DNA from: Sweltsa coloradensis
Lineage: Eukaryota; Arthropoda; Insecta; Plecoptera; Chloroperlidae
Direction: 5' to 3'
Length of the DNA stretch: 64,000 nt
Assembly: GCA_024449915.1 (NCBI GenBank)
Contig: JAMZAV010001291.1
Location: forward strand, 231,881 to 295,880
In this document: positions 1 through 11,700 of the stretch, one piece after another
Numbering within the stretch: position 1 is the stretch's first letter
Layout of the letters: each line of letters opens with the position of its first letter
Translations under genes and position numbers: made by a program
Notes under the pieces: model-generated
What the model was told of the DNA's origin: nothing
The model's input: the letters and a program-made list of their open reading frames with translations, nothing else
Database searches by the model: none

Positions 1-214
1 AGTAACCTTACAAGAACATAATAAAAAAATCCAAAATAGAATCATCACGTTTTTACTGTTAGGCCTATAGTAACAAAAAAAACTTCAAAACCTTTAACGT
101 CGCTATTTTAAACGAAAATCCTATTGTAATAAAAGTCCTTTTTTTAAATAACGACGTTAAAGGTTTTGTAGGTGGAGTATTTTTGCGAAAAGGGATGGTA
201 GGCCTCAACATAAC

Positions 215-590
215 ATGGCTGACCGACAAGTGACTAGTGAAATGTGCGAGTGTTTGAGTACAATCTGTGAGCAATTCAAGCAAACTAAAAGTGATCAAAT
301 AAATCCAAAAGGTACTTTCCGCGCCAAATAAATACATTATTATATTCATTTACAAAAACGATAATAAATTTAATGTAACAAACAACATAACATAGCGTAC
401 CATGAAGTGACAGTGACATGTGCGAGTGTTGTGTAGGGCTCAGGGGTAGGGATTGCGTGTGTTATTCAATCAAACTAAAAGTGATTAAATAAGTCCAGAA
501 ACTACTTTCCGCGCCCAAAAACCAAGTAAACACATAATAATATTCAATTAGAAAAAGGAAAATCATAAATTTAATGTAAAATAACATTCC
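215..590. repeat. Imperfect tandem duplication, about 190-bp units
   Basis: 215-345 and 405-535 share ATGTGCGAGTG, TCAAACTAAAAGTGAT, ACTTTCCGCGCC and neighbouring sequence in the same order. Nearby, 86-168 is a small inverted repeat (CCTTTAACGTCG and its complement). Confidence 0.6.
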
Positions 591-604
591 TGTCAAATTA
601 AGAT

Positions 605-1671
605 TATACCTGTTCCTATTTACCCCGTCATTTTGGGGTAAATGGGAACAGACAACACTGTAGCTTATTGGTGTGAGGTAAAACAAAATGGGGTAAATAG
701 GAACAGACATATCTGATGTATGATTTCAATAAAAAAAAAAATAAGTTAGGCTAAAATGTAAAAAACTGTGGATGCTATGTAAGAAAACAATATCAGATTA
801 TATATTGAAACCGGAGCGGAGCGAAGCGCTACATTTGTGTCAAAAAAATTCTTAGGTACCGGTAGTTGTTTTTGTGACAATAGGATTTTAGTGTTTTTTA
901 TCAACCTTGCAAATAAGTAAGTGGAAAAATTGGGAAGGGGGGATGAATTTAACTTTTCTAATCAAATTTTATCAACGGTGGGAATATGGGGTAATTAGGA
1001 ACACACATCAATCTTATGGGAATCTTGTGAATATAATGCACTGAGGTGATATTTTCCCAAGTGTCAGAAGAAATTGAGGAAAAAGCAGAAAAATGGCCTA
1101 AATGGCAATTTTCACAACACCTGGTCAACCACAATGGTCAAATAGAGATGGCTGTGAAGATCGAGAAAAGTTCCCATTTACCCCATAAATATAACCCATA
1201 GGTTAACTGTGTTGTTCCTTTTTACCCCACTTGTTCCTAATTACCCCGAACCAGTGTTCCTAATTACCGTACCCCCAAATGGAGGTGGTATGGGGTAAAT
1301 GGGAACAGGGGCTTAACAGCCATGATGGACAAAGATAAGCAAATGCAAACAAATTGTAAAATCATGTTCATAGTTAGGGGGAACTTTTTATATGTCTAAT
1401 ATATTTTTAGGGTACTCTTTGGACATAATTTTTTTTTCTAAAGTTTTTTTGACTGAAACTTACATCAACTTTTAAGTGTAGGGTAGTTTTTAAAAAATCA
1501 GAAAACTATTAAATTAACATCAGAATAAGCTGATTTTTTGATATTATGTTGTTGAGAAAATAAAAAGGTTACATGGAATATTTTTTTCTATTTTTTAAAT
1601 AGGTCATGGGGTAGATTTTAGGGATGTTCCTATTTACCCCATGTTCCCATTTACCCCACTTACCCCTAATT
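605..1671. repeat. GTTCC-(6 nt)-TACCCC motif cluster, copy 1
   Basis: The motif (variants of GTTCCTATTTACCCC) occurs about eleven times in both orientations, for example near 611, 634, 690, 989, 1170, 1213, 1230, 1290, 1625 and 1643. The right edge (…TTACCCCACTTACCCCTA at 1671) resembles the terminus of the complete element at 56432-57808. No clean left end is visible, so this copy is probably truncated. Confidence 0.7.
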
Positions 1672-2189
1672 CTATTCTTACTTCTTAGTCACTTTTCACG
1701 AAAAACCTGCCGATAAAAACAAGCTAAAACGAAAACAATACTTGCAATTTAAAAAAATAGTGCTAGTATTGTGTTTGGTGGTATTTGCAAAATAAAAACT
1801 AGGGTGACTTATGCACGTATTATTGCAATATACTATGGATTTTATTTTTAAGTAATACGATTGATTATATCACTGTATTGCAATGCGAGAAATGCGAAAA
1901 TACAATAAAAAACATAACACCACTTTTTACAATTTCCAAAACGAATTAAGGGGAAAAAAACATACACACCTCTATGAATGCGTACAGGGCCTAGGGTCAG
2001 TTGCACTTTCAAAAATGCATTGACAAACTTTCACATCGTAATAATTAAGACGCCATTTGTGTTATGTTCATGAAGTGCGATTCACACTTCACATAACACT
2101 TTCCACACTTTTATTATCTTTGACGTAGAATTGCGTCTGGGACGAGGCCGAAAGTAATGAAATCATTTGCTGAAAAACATGTCTAAATA

Positions 2190-2284
2190 GAACGGTAAAA
2201 AAAAAAAAAAAAACGACCGAATGTAAATTTGAACTGACGACCTTTCGCATAGAACTCAAACGCGCTACCACTTCGCCACAATGC
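2190..2284 (-). mobile_element. tRNA-derived SINE fragment
   Basis: The complement reads GTGGCGAAGTGGTAGCGCG (A-box-like) then GTCGTCAGTTCAAAT (B-box-like) and ends in a T-run. The acceptor stem does not pair, so this is a SINE head and not a tRNA gene. Confidence 0.5.
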
Positions 2285-3674
2285 ACAGTGATATTTAAAA
2301 CTAATAGCCTATATGTTAGGTGGTATCGTCGATGACCGTACGTCGAATAGTGCATAATTATTCGTAAGGCTGACCTTTACACTCGGTAATAAAAAATCAC
2401 AGCCTGTAAAAGCTCCGCGTATACCATTTAAATTCACATTTAAATACTAACACTTGTAGCCGCGTAGGCCCATTAAAGTGTCTGTCCCAGGCCAATTATT
2501 ATAAAAAATGAAGGCCTAAATTACAAATAGATGTAGTGTAGGTACCGAGTAGGACTACTGGGCCAAATATTTAGAACTGTCATAATGATTTTATATTGGC
2601 GTATTTGAATTTTATGTAGGATACTCCTAGTTTGACATTGTCAAGACTCGGGACACCGGCTAGACACACCAAGTAGGTCAATCAAAAAGTTTATTTTACC
2701 ACAAAAATTGTAAACGTTTTAATGTTACCCCACCTTTAAACGTTATGTGCATAATATAAAATTGCCAGAAAAATAACTCAACGGTAGTATAAGCCTATTA
2801 CTCAGCAGAACAATGCTGTTCGACACCACGAAAGTGCAGACTGCAGACACACATGTGTTTATAGTGATTGGTTACGCTATAGAGGACTCAAATCACCTAG
2901 AGAATGCGCTAGTGTCGCGGGGGCGTAGCACCGTCATGGCCGCCGAGTGAGGATACCTTTGTAAACACCCATATGATCCTACACAAGCACAGTGTAAATA
3001 TGTAAGGTTTTGGGGGAATAGAATTGAATAGGTATCATGGGGCTCATTATGAATTTAAAATCTAGTATTTATTTATTTATAAGTATTTCTAGTATTTACA
3101 TAGATTTATATCAGCATTTATAATTAAAATACCTACGGATATAGTCTGTCGGGCGCCTGTGAACGTAGACATTGATATAAACCGCTTATTTTTGTGGCCG
3201 TAGTATTATTCCAGAGTACAACGTTACAGAGTCCAACATACTTTGAAATAATATCAATATAATGACTAAATTTATTAATATCAAAGCAAAATATTAAGTT
3301 ATGTTCTATCTATAATAGGCCTAACATGGAATGTAATGCAATACTAGAGTAGCACACAGCGTTTCAATTCAAGCAACAACAATAAAGCCACTCAAGCTTT
3401 GTGAAGAGTGAAGACAATAAAGCAGTTAACAATAAACATTATGCGTTCCTAAAGTATTAGAATGCAAAATAAAAAATTACTGGACAAAACACCAATATAA
3501 AAGAACATTGGGAATAACAGGTCAACATGGCTTGTGCTTAATTTTTTCGGAATCATGGTAGCCCAGGTATTAAAATGCAATACTTAAATTTTTTAAACCT
3601 TATTCACCCACTCTTGAGGGGATTTGATTGTTTTATTGTGATTACGAAAATCCCAATATAAATACTATAAACAA

Positions 3675-3960
3675 AAACAGGAATTGAACCCATGGTCTCC
3701 CTCTGGCCGGGCGCGGACTATAACTGGGAGTGGTGATTTAATAACTTAAGATTTTGATATTCATTATATTATAATATCAAAATGCACCAATAATTCAGCA
3801 ACAAATACACTACCGCGGTCTCGGTGGTCTTTTGGGAGGCATGGGTTCGATCCCCGGCCAAGGTTGAGTCTGGTTGGGTTTTGTAAATCTGGACTAAGCC
3901 CATTTATTGTGATATAATCGAGGGCTACTGATTGTTTTAAGCCAAAAATGAATTAGTCTT
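3675..3960. mobile_element. Two facing tRNA-like SINE heads
   Basis: A B-box on the - strand near 3681-3695 (TTGAACCCATGG read on +) and one on the + strand near 3850 (GGGTTCGATCCCC), with related flanks. They look like two insertions in opposite orientation. Confidence 0.45.
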
Positions 3961-4803
3961 ATCAACTAGGTATGAATTTAATATATTAATATGAAGACCA
4001 CTCTTTATTAAGATCTCACTGAATTACCTAAGTGAGAGAGAATGTGTTTTGTTTCCGTAATTTCTTGTAGATTCCTTACACGAAATAACGAATCAGTGCA
4101 TGTGTTGAGTCACTTATCTTCCAATAAGTGGCTTCAGCAAATATACACTCTAATGGCAAGTGGGTAGGTGGATTGTGTAGGCCTACAGATAATATTCAAC
4201 GTACAAAATGTGTAACTAACAAAATAACAGTAGGTATAGTTGGTTAACCAGTCGGCGTTTGATTACGTTTTCAGTGTCTCCAATGCATTTTTTCACGGAA
4301 TGAATTATGTTTCTGTTAAAATATGATGTTGAAGACTAGATTCCATGTAGGTGCTGTTTCTTGTGTGCGCAATAGAACATCACAATACTTATCTCAATTA
4401 GTTAATTTCTTACGCGCGAGGATAGCATGTGTAGATTCTATCCTCACTAGCGCGTTTCCAGCGTTCGCCGCCAGAGTGGACATGAGAAAATGGAGCGCTC
4501 TATTAACAGCACCCTTTTCCACTCATTCCTCATTTTGAATCATTCAGAAATAAATAAAAGTATATATCATTTGTTTTCTTTGATGAGCACTGTGGCACCG
4601 AACATTATTTCTTTGTGTTAGGTCGGGATATATGTGAGAAACCCCTACCTCTTGCATGATGTTCCGCGATCAGTACCCCCGAAATAATAGTTCGCGGTTC
4701 GACCACTTGGCTGCGCTAGTGTTCCTTGTTTTCTCGAATTACTGTTGAACATTTCCATTCGTTGTAAATCTCCCCATTTTCCAATGGGCAATGACAAATA
4801 TAA

Positions 4804-5786
4804 TTGAACGAGTGAGCGTAGCGAACGTAGTGATTTCCATTCGACTTAAACGGCCCTAATTGTTTTTCTGCGTGCGTGTGTGTGTGTGTGTACGTTGAAA
4901 ATCAGCCGAATCGCTGAACAGATTGCGCTGAAATTTTAAACAGACATCCGGTACGAGTTTATTGAGAACTGCTAACAAAATCAGCAAGATTCATTGCGGT
5001 TTAAACCTACAAGAAATGATAGACTGAAAAATAGACTTCCAATGTTTAGAAATTATTTTAACGACAATGTTTTAGATTTTGAAAATATATTTTTTGTTTG
5101 TTTTTCGCCTGGCCGTGTAATGCCGTGCCCATGCAAGGTCTGTCGAATGTTGGACGTCAAGGTACCCCCAAATTCCGCTCGTAGATTGAGTAAACCTTGC
5201 AATATTTTCACGTATTTCGTACTGGCTATGTTTACCATAGTAGGCCCTATTGCCACAGATGATGGACTACACTGCGTTATATGCATTTCAAAACATGTTT
5301 AATTATTTTTTAAATACAATCTAGAAATTACAAAATCTTTCCCGACCAGGGGATTGAACCCACGTCTCCCACATTTCGGCTACAAGGGCGCTTTAGCCAA
5401 CTAGACTAGGGAAACGCCAAAGTCGTAGTTAGACGAGTGAGCGAGTCATGTGGTGGGTACCCGGGAACATTTGCATTTAAGTTTGATAATTATATTCGTA
5501 TAAATAATAGGGTAGGCCTATTGCTGGAAATCACTGTGCCGGAGGTTGCTGTTGTTGGCAGTCTTCAACTGAATATTCCGTGTGACTGCCGGGTCTTGCT
5601 TAATGGTAGATTGTTGGTCCGGGAGTTGTGTAAAAGTTTAGGCCATAGTTTAGGCCAAAATGCTCCACTGTAGCCTATGATAGGCTATAGGGAGGCCTAA
5701 GGTAAGGGGAAGAAAAGAAATGTTACCGGGTACTCAACACATGGCTCACTCACTCGTCTAACAACGACTTTGGCATTTCCCTAGTA
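4804..5786 (-). mobile_element. Composite tRNA-headed element, copy A
   Basis: In element orientation: a 5' segment of about 370 bp bounded by inverted CTAGGGAAAYGCCAAAGT termini (5786-5411), a tRNA-like module (TAGTCTAGTTGGCTAAAG, then GGGTTCAATCC) at about 5412-5340, and a body that ends GATTCGGCTGATTTTCAACG, a (CA)n run and CGCTACGCTCACTCGTTC. The open frame at 4994-5302 lies in the body and is not a gene: the related copy at 22462-23318 does not preserve it. Confidence 0.7.
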
Positions 5787-7690
5787 GGCCTAAATAAATA
5801 AATATAAGTTTTTGCAGAGGCAGCTGAAAAGTCGTAAAGCTCATACTCATACATGGCAGTTGCTATAATTACAATTCCCATACCATGTTTGCTTTAAGAG
5901 GTTTTGCGATCGCCAGACGGAGTTGTGTCCATTTATGCAAGTGGTTTTGACATTGACAATCAACCTTTTGTTAAAACCGTATTATATTCGACACTGTATT
6001 GTCACACTTGATGCACCGTTTGGACAACGCCAATAAACATTGCCAGAACACAAAAACCAACTGATTGTAATTCTCCTCTGTGTTTGGTTTTCGTGCATAC
6101 TTCTTTTTTAATGGAGGTTGAATAAACAATGGTTGTATCCTCACTAATCCCTAACCCAATCGTCACCATCATCATAATATTAATCGACTTCATAAGTCGA
6201 ATCCCAGTTCATAATATTACCTTCACCTTCTGTATCCGAGTTTGACTCCAGGAGAGTTCCTGTAGTAGCTTTCGTTTGAAACGTGTGAGATGTTGATGGT
6301 TGAACGGGCAAAGTTGTGCATTTACAACAGTTGAGAATGTTACACTGGATTCCTATTTCTTTACTAGAAAATGCGCCGATTTTGTCACTGTCTGTTTGAA
6401 CACTCTCGTCATGGGGATTAAGTGAAGTTTGTACATACGAAGTGAACTAGGCCCTAACTGTTTTCTGAATAAGTCAAGGATCTTTTTTTAGTAGGTTTTG
6501 AGTCTGTCTGCGAGGTTTAAATCACCACGCAGGTTTTCTGCAGGTATAGCCGACATTTTTAAAACTGCTTTAAATATTTACTCTGTAATAGCTGAACTTT
6601 TAATTAGATGCCTATTCAAAACAATCATCGGTAAAGTGCTGTGAACATATTACAGCTTTTTTACTCGGTGTGAAACCATCATGATTCACTTTTTAAACAA
6701 TGCCTTAAAACGTGTGGGTGACTTGTCACGATTAGGAAATCTATGAAAACTCACTTTCCATCTAGGCCTACCAACAATAGGCACCTTGTGTTTTTCATTG
6801 TCATATTTGTAAACACAACAGTTTGACATTATGTTGATACAAAATACCAAATCCAATAATAAAGATTAGTAGGCCTAGGCCTATCAAATAAATGAAACTA
6901 TCAAAGCAATATTTTCCTAATATCGTTTAACTTAGACACACACTCTAAGGCACGGATTGCTCATAAGGCTGCGAGCCGGGCACTGTGGAGTCGAGGCGGG
7001 CGGCAGCGCGACACTCGAGATTTAGTCCCAGTGATGTCACGCTCAAGAGGCCTTACAGCCTCAACTCGCAAATCTCTTAAACTAACCAACCATTTAAGTT
7101 CAGGTTTGCGCCAAGTGTATTACATTTTCAATACCTACCTCTGTTCAAAAGTTTGTTTACCGTACTTCAGACGGCCTTTAAACCTTACGACTTAGGACGA
7201 GTTGTGAACGTTTTGATTGAAACACATACTAGGCAATACAAAATATTACGCTTAGGTCTTGCGCCTTACGCCTTAGACTAGTTGTGAATGATGCTTAAAA
7301 TCAAACCTGTACTAGGTCTTCGTACTTACCTTATTAGGCCTAGGCCTATGGATGGGTCCTTAATATTTTTATTTTTTTACGGACGGTCGATGACCGTTTT
7401 TATTCCCCTAGTAGTCCGTGGAACCTATTCTGAATGGTCCCCCGTCACGTGATAGGCTTAGCTGACCGTAAAAATAGCAAACACCTTAGGGCCTATACAT
7501 TTATGTTCACATAGGCCCCTACTGTGTTTGGGGCCTAAAATTAAAACATTTTTTAAATATGCATTATAGCCTAGTGGCCTAGTGGATGTGAAAAAAAACC
7601 TACAAAACCTTCCAACGTTTTTATTTAAAATTTAAATAAAGGACATAACATAACAATTCCACTCCAACCACTCACTCCCCCCAGACCTAA

Positions 7691-7876
7691 TTAGTACCTA
7701 CTGCCTTTTCCTAAAAATGATCTAAATTCCCTCAAACACCCACTAGCTACAACATCCCCAGACAAGTCATTCCACTCCCTAACAGTCCTTGCCAAGAAAC
7801 CATACCGACCCAGATCCGTTCTTACTACTTGTAGCTGGGCCTTCAAAGTCCATCTCGCTACCTTCCCGTGGTTTGG
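7691..7876 (-). pseudogene. LINE reverse-transcriptase C-terminal tail
   Basis: On the complement, an open stretch contains VVRTDLGRYGFLARTVREW, NDLSGDVVAS and FRSFLGK and ends at TAA 7691-7693. This R-T-x-x-x-W-N-x-L-x-x-x-V-V pattern is typical of the end of CR1/Jockey-type LINE ORFs. Only the tail remains. Confidence 0.6.
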
Positions 7877-8762
7877 CCTGTGAGTAGGGGAGTAGTGTAT
7901 TCCCCAAAACTAGGGGCGAGCTCTGGCCGGTTGGGGTGCGTGTTGCAGAGAGAGCTCTCGCGCAATTTTTTATCCCCCTTTCTTCATTCACACAGCCTTA
8001 TTCATATTTATTTTCTTCTTTCACTTTTTTTCTTCTCCATACTTGCCGACCCTCTCTGCAACGAGCACTCCTCCGTTCCCACCCAGTTTAACCAATCCTT
8101 TCCAACATCCTCACTTCTTCCCATTAACTCCCCGCGTCTTCCCTTACGTTCCTCCCTTTGGAAAGTAGAAAACATGGTGGTTATCCACAATTATGGAAAA
8201 AGAAAATTTGGAAAATTCCAATACACTTGACATGGGCACTGATAACTCTACTGTTGAGTGCCCTAAAACAACATTAACTAACTGACTACTTGAAGCTGGA
8301 ACTTCCATCAATGATCCCCCCTTCCCCTGTAAAGCCCCCCCCCCCTGCAGCCTATTGCGGATGTCCCCCCACCCCCTACTTCCCCTAACAGCCCTGTAGG
8401 CCCTACATATTGCACAACCTATCCTAGCCCTTCTTCTTTCCTCTAATTACTCCCACCCCAACTGAAACTTTAACTTTGACCTGAAAAGGAGTTTTATTAA
8501 TTGTCATCAAAACATAAAGAATAGCCTTGAACTCTAAAAAAAAATCTCACTGGGATTTGAGCCAATGAACCCTCGCACATACGTTTGAACGTAAGAATAT
8601 AGGCCTACACTCCATAAGTTTAAACTGAATTGGATTGATAGATTATTATTAAGCAGTGGGCCTTGGCCTACCATCCTCTAACATAGGTAGTGCTAAGTCC
8701 TGATTCTTGTAACAGGGAACACATCTTGTAGGCCTACAAGAACTGTGGCGCATGTGTAACGT

Positions 8763-11700
8763 ATGAAAATATTGTTCACAGATCCTCCACCACCTCCTCC
8801 ACCTCCCCAAATGCCAATGGGCATGAACCACCAAATGATGCAGCAAGGACCAATGATGGGTGGTCCGATGAATATGATGTCTCAAAACTACCACAATATG
8901 CCCATGCAAATGATGCAAGGAATGAACTCGTCTGGGATGATGCCTGGCAACCACCATCAAGCTATGCACATGCTAAATAACCCAGGTATGAACGATGCTC
9001 CGTTGGAGTTTAATATGAACAAGAATAAACCCCCCATGCCGATTGTCAGCGATGAACGGAGCAACGGGCGTAACGATTCTAACAACGATGATAACAACGG
9101 CGCTATGGAGGCCGACAATAGACGCGATCGAGGAGATCGTCGCGGAAGAGGCGATCGTAGGGACAGAGATCGCGATCGTGAACGCGATCGTCGCGGAGAC
9201 CCGGATCGTGATCGCAGGGATAACCGAGACCGCCGTGACGACAGGGACGATCCAAACGCCAACGCAATCGGTCCCCAGATGCCTCAACACAATGTCATAA
9301 GCAACATGCAACAGATGCAACAGCCCAACATGAATAACTCGCCTAACTCGATGGCGCCTCCCGTCATGGCCGGGAACAACATGTGGGGCGGAATGATGAC
9401 ACCGATGGGATACCCTATGATGGGTATGAATCTGATGGGAGGCTCCATGATGGGTGATCCGAACATGATGGGCATGGGACAGATGGGTCAGTACGGCATG
9501 ATGCCCGGGATGATGCCCGACGGAAGCATGATGGCACCCGACGGCTCCGTCATGCCCATGGATCCGAACATGCAGAACATGATGTTGGGCACGGTTGTGA
9601 AAGAGAAGATAAAGTGCAAGTCTTGCATACTGTTCCCGCCGAAACTGAACACTCCGCAGCCGACAACGCGTGAGCGGCCGCCGGGGTGCAGAACTGTCTT
9701 TGTGGGAGGGCTGCCTGAAAATACAACTGGTACGTACTCTTACAATTACCTTAAACAGAATCTTTAGGCATAGCCGCATAGGTAATTAAAAGAAAATTTA
9801 TCATTTTCGGAAGCAGTTTAAATGCCAAATATTGTTGGTTCTAGAGAGCTGTTGTGTGTTATTTGAACTTATTTCCTAGCCAATGGCCACAGTGCGAGAG
9901 TGACAGTGCTGCAATCCCTCGGCCGTGGCATAGGCTAACTGATAACTATATTTGGTGTTTGTGGTTGGGGAAAGGCGAGAGGAGACCAACAGTTACCTTA
10001 AAGAATGTAGGTAGCTGCTTGAGACGAGGTGCACATATATTTATTTACAATTATCAATTAACACAAATGTCGAACGTTTCGGCCTACGCGGCCTTGGTCA
10101 CCGACCGCGTAGGCCGAAACGTTCGACATTTGTGTTAAAATTGTCAATTCTAAATAAATATATGTGCACCTCGTCTCGAGCAGCTACCTACATACTTTAA
10201 GGTAACTGTTGGGTCACCTCTCGCCTTTCCCCAACCACAAACACAAACCTAGCCGATAGGCTCTATCTAAACCAACATGATAACTATATTTATTAGGCTA
10301 GATAATGTTTGGTCATCATTTCTCCTCGGGCTTAGCTGAAAGTTAATGTCTCTGAACACACGAGTTAAAAGGGTTTTACTAGCTACAGTAATAATTATTA
10401 ATTATACGTCTTTCTGTCGCATCTATCGGCTACAATAGGTTGTCTATGTGTTTCAGAGGAGATCATCGATGAGATATTTTCCCGTTGCGGCGAAATGTCA
10501 ACAGTGAGGCTGAGCAAGAAGAACTTTTGTCACATTAGATTTGTGTATGAGTCGTCGGTCGAAGCTGCCATTTACTTGTCGGGTAATGTGAAAGGAAACT
10601 TGGCAATCTCTTACATGTAGATGTAATACAGATGTCTTGCACTATGCAAACTTGTCCACTTGCTGGTTAAAGAGGTGATGGCGGACAATCTGGTAGCCTA
10701 TATGTATGGAGACTTCTTTGCAATGTTTCTGATCTTCAATCATTATTTTTTGGCCTAGTCTAGGGCCTACGGCATGGTTGAAATAGAATTTGGAAGTAGG
10801 AAAATGCTACCCTATCTTTCTTCAAGTTATCCTCTAGCAGCAAACAAACAATGCCAAAATCTAATTTGGTATCAGTAAGCCCACATTTTTTTACTTTGGT
10901 ACCGGTACCAGATATTTATAATTTAGGCCTAAAGAGTGGATTTAATTTGATTCAATTTACTTTAAATAATAAGTTTTTTAACCTAGACACCAATTTATGT
11001 GTTATTATCCATTATTTATGTTATCATTATCCATTGCTGTTTCCTGCTTACTTTTAATATCACAGGCAGTGCAATATAACCTAACCGGTTGAAGCGCCCT
11101 AGTTTCTCACGTCGTCGTCAGCAAGACCAGCTTGAGTTTAGTAACCAAATTTTTCCACTTCTTTGTATCCTCCCACAATGTTCCACATCTTCCCAGCTCT
11201 CTCCTCTTGTCTCTAAGTCTCCTGAGGGTATCCTTCCATTTCTTCCTTGGCCTCCCACTCCATCTTTCTTCATTCCTTCTTTCATACATTCTCTTGGGCA
11301 TCCTGTCTTCCCATCCTGTCACTTAACTTTTCTACACCCAGCATTTCTCTAATGTCCCTTTTTCTTATTCTGTCCCTTCTCGTCGTGCCCACTGTGCTCC
11401 TCAGGAATCTCATCTCTGCCGTCTGCATCTGACTCTCCTCTTGATCTCCCATTGTCCAGGTTTCTGCTGCATACGTAAGGATCGGTATCAAATAGGTTTT
11501 TTTAGTGTCATATACTCAGAGACGAGTTTAAACGCTCAGCTTTCTAATTTGTTTTTTTCTTCGAGTAAACGGTTAACAGCATCAGTATCATATTTTACAA
11601 TAACTTTAATAAAGGATCAATCTTTGAGATCCAGTATGCGTATTTTTTTTAGATTAATCCTTTGGTTTTAAATTTTAAAAAAAAACGCAAATCTCCATAA

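Larger units (their letters stand above)
1..8781. other. No recognisable coding exon; repeat-filled upstream region
   Basis: No open frame here resembles a known protein except the LINE tail near 7.7 kb. An ENOX 5' exon or UTR exon could be hidden, because a short leader exon has no visible signature. Contents that I can name are listed separately. The rest (for example 2.3-3.6 kb, 5.8-7.5 kb, 7.9-8.7 kb) is unassigned AT-rich sequence. Confidence 0.6.

Noticed and set aside
4994..5302. A 102-codon open frame with CxC and CxxC residues
   Set aside because: It lies in the body of a composite SINE-like element; the related copy at 22.9-23.2 kb breaks the frame.
8973..9779. A 268-codon His/Arg-rich frame on the minus strand
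   Set aside because: It is the antisense shadow of the Met-rich ENOX exon (ATG read backwards gives CAT = His).
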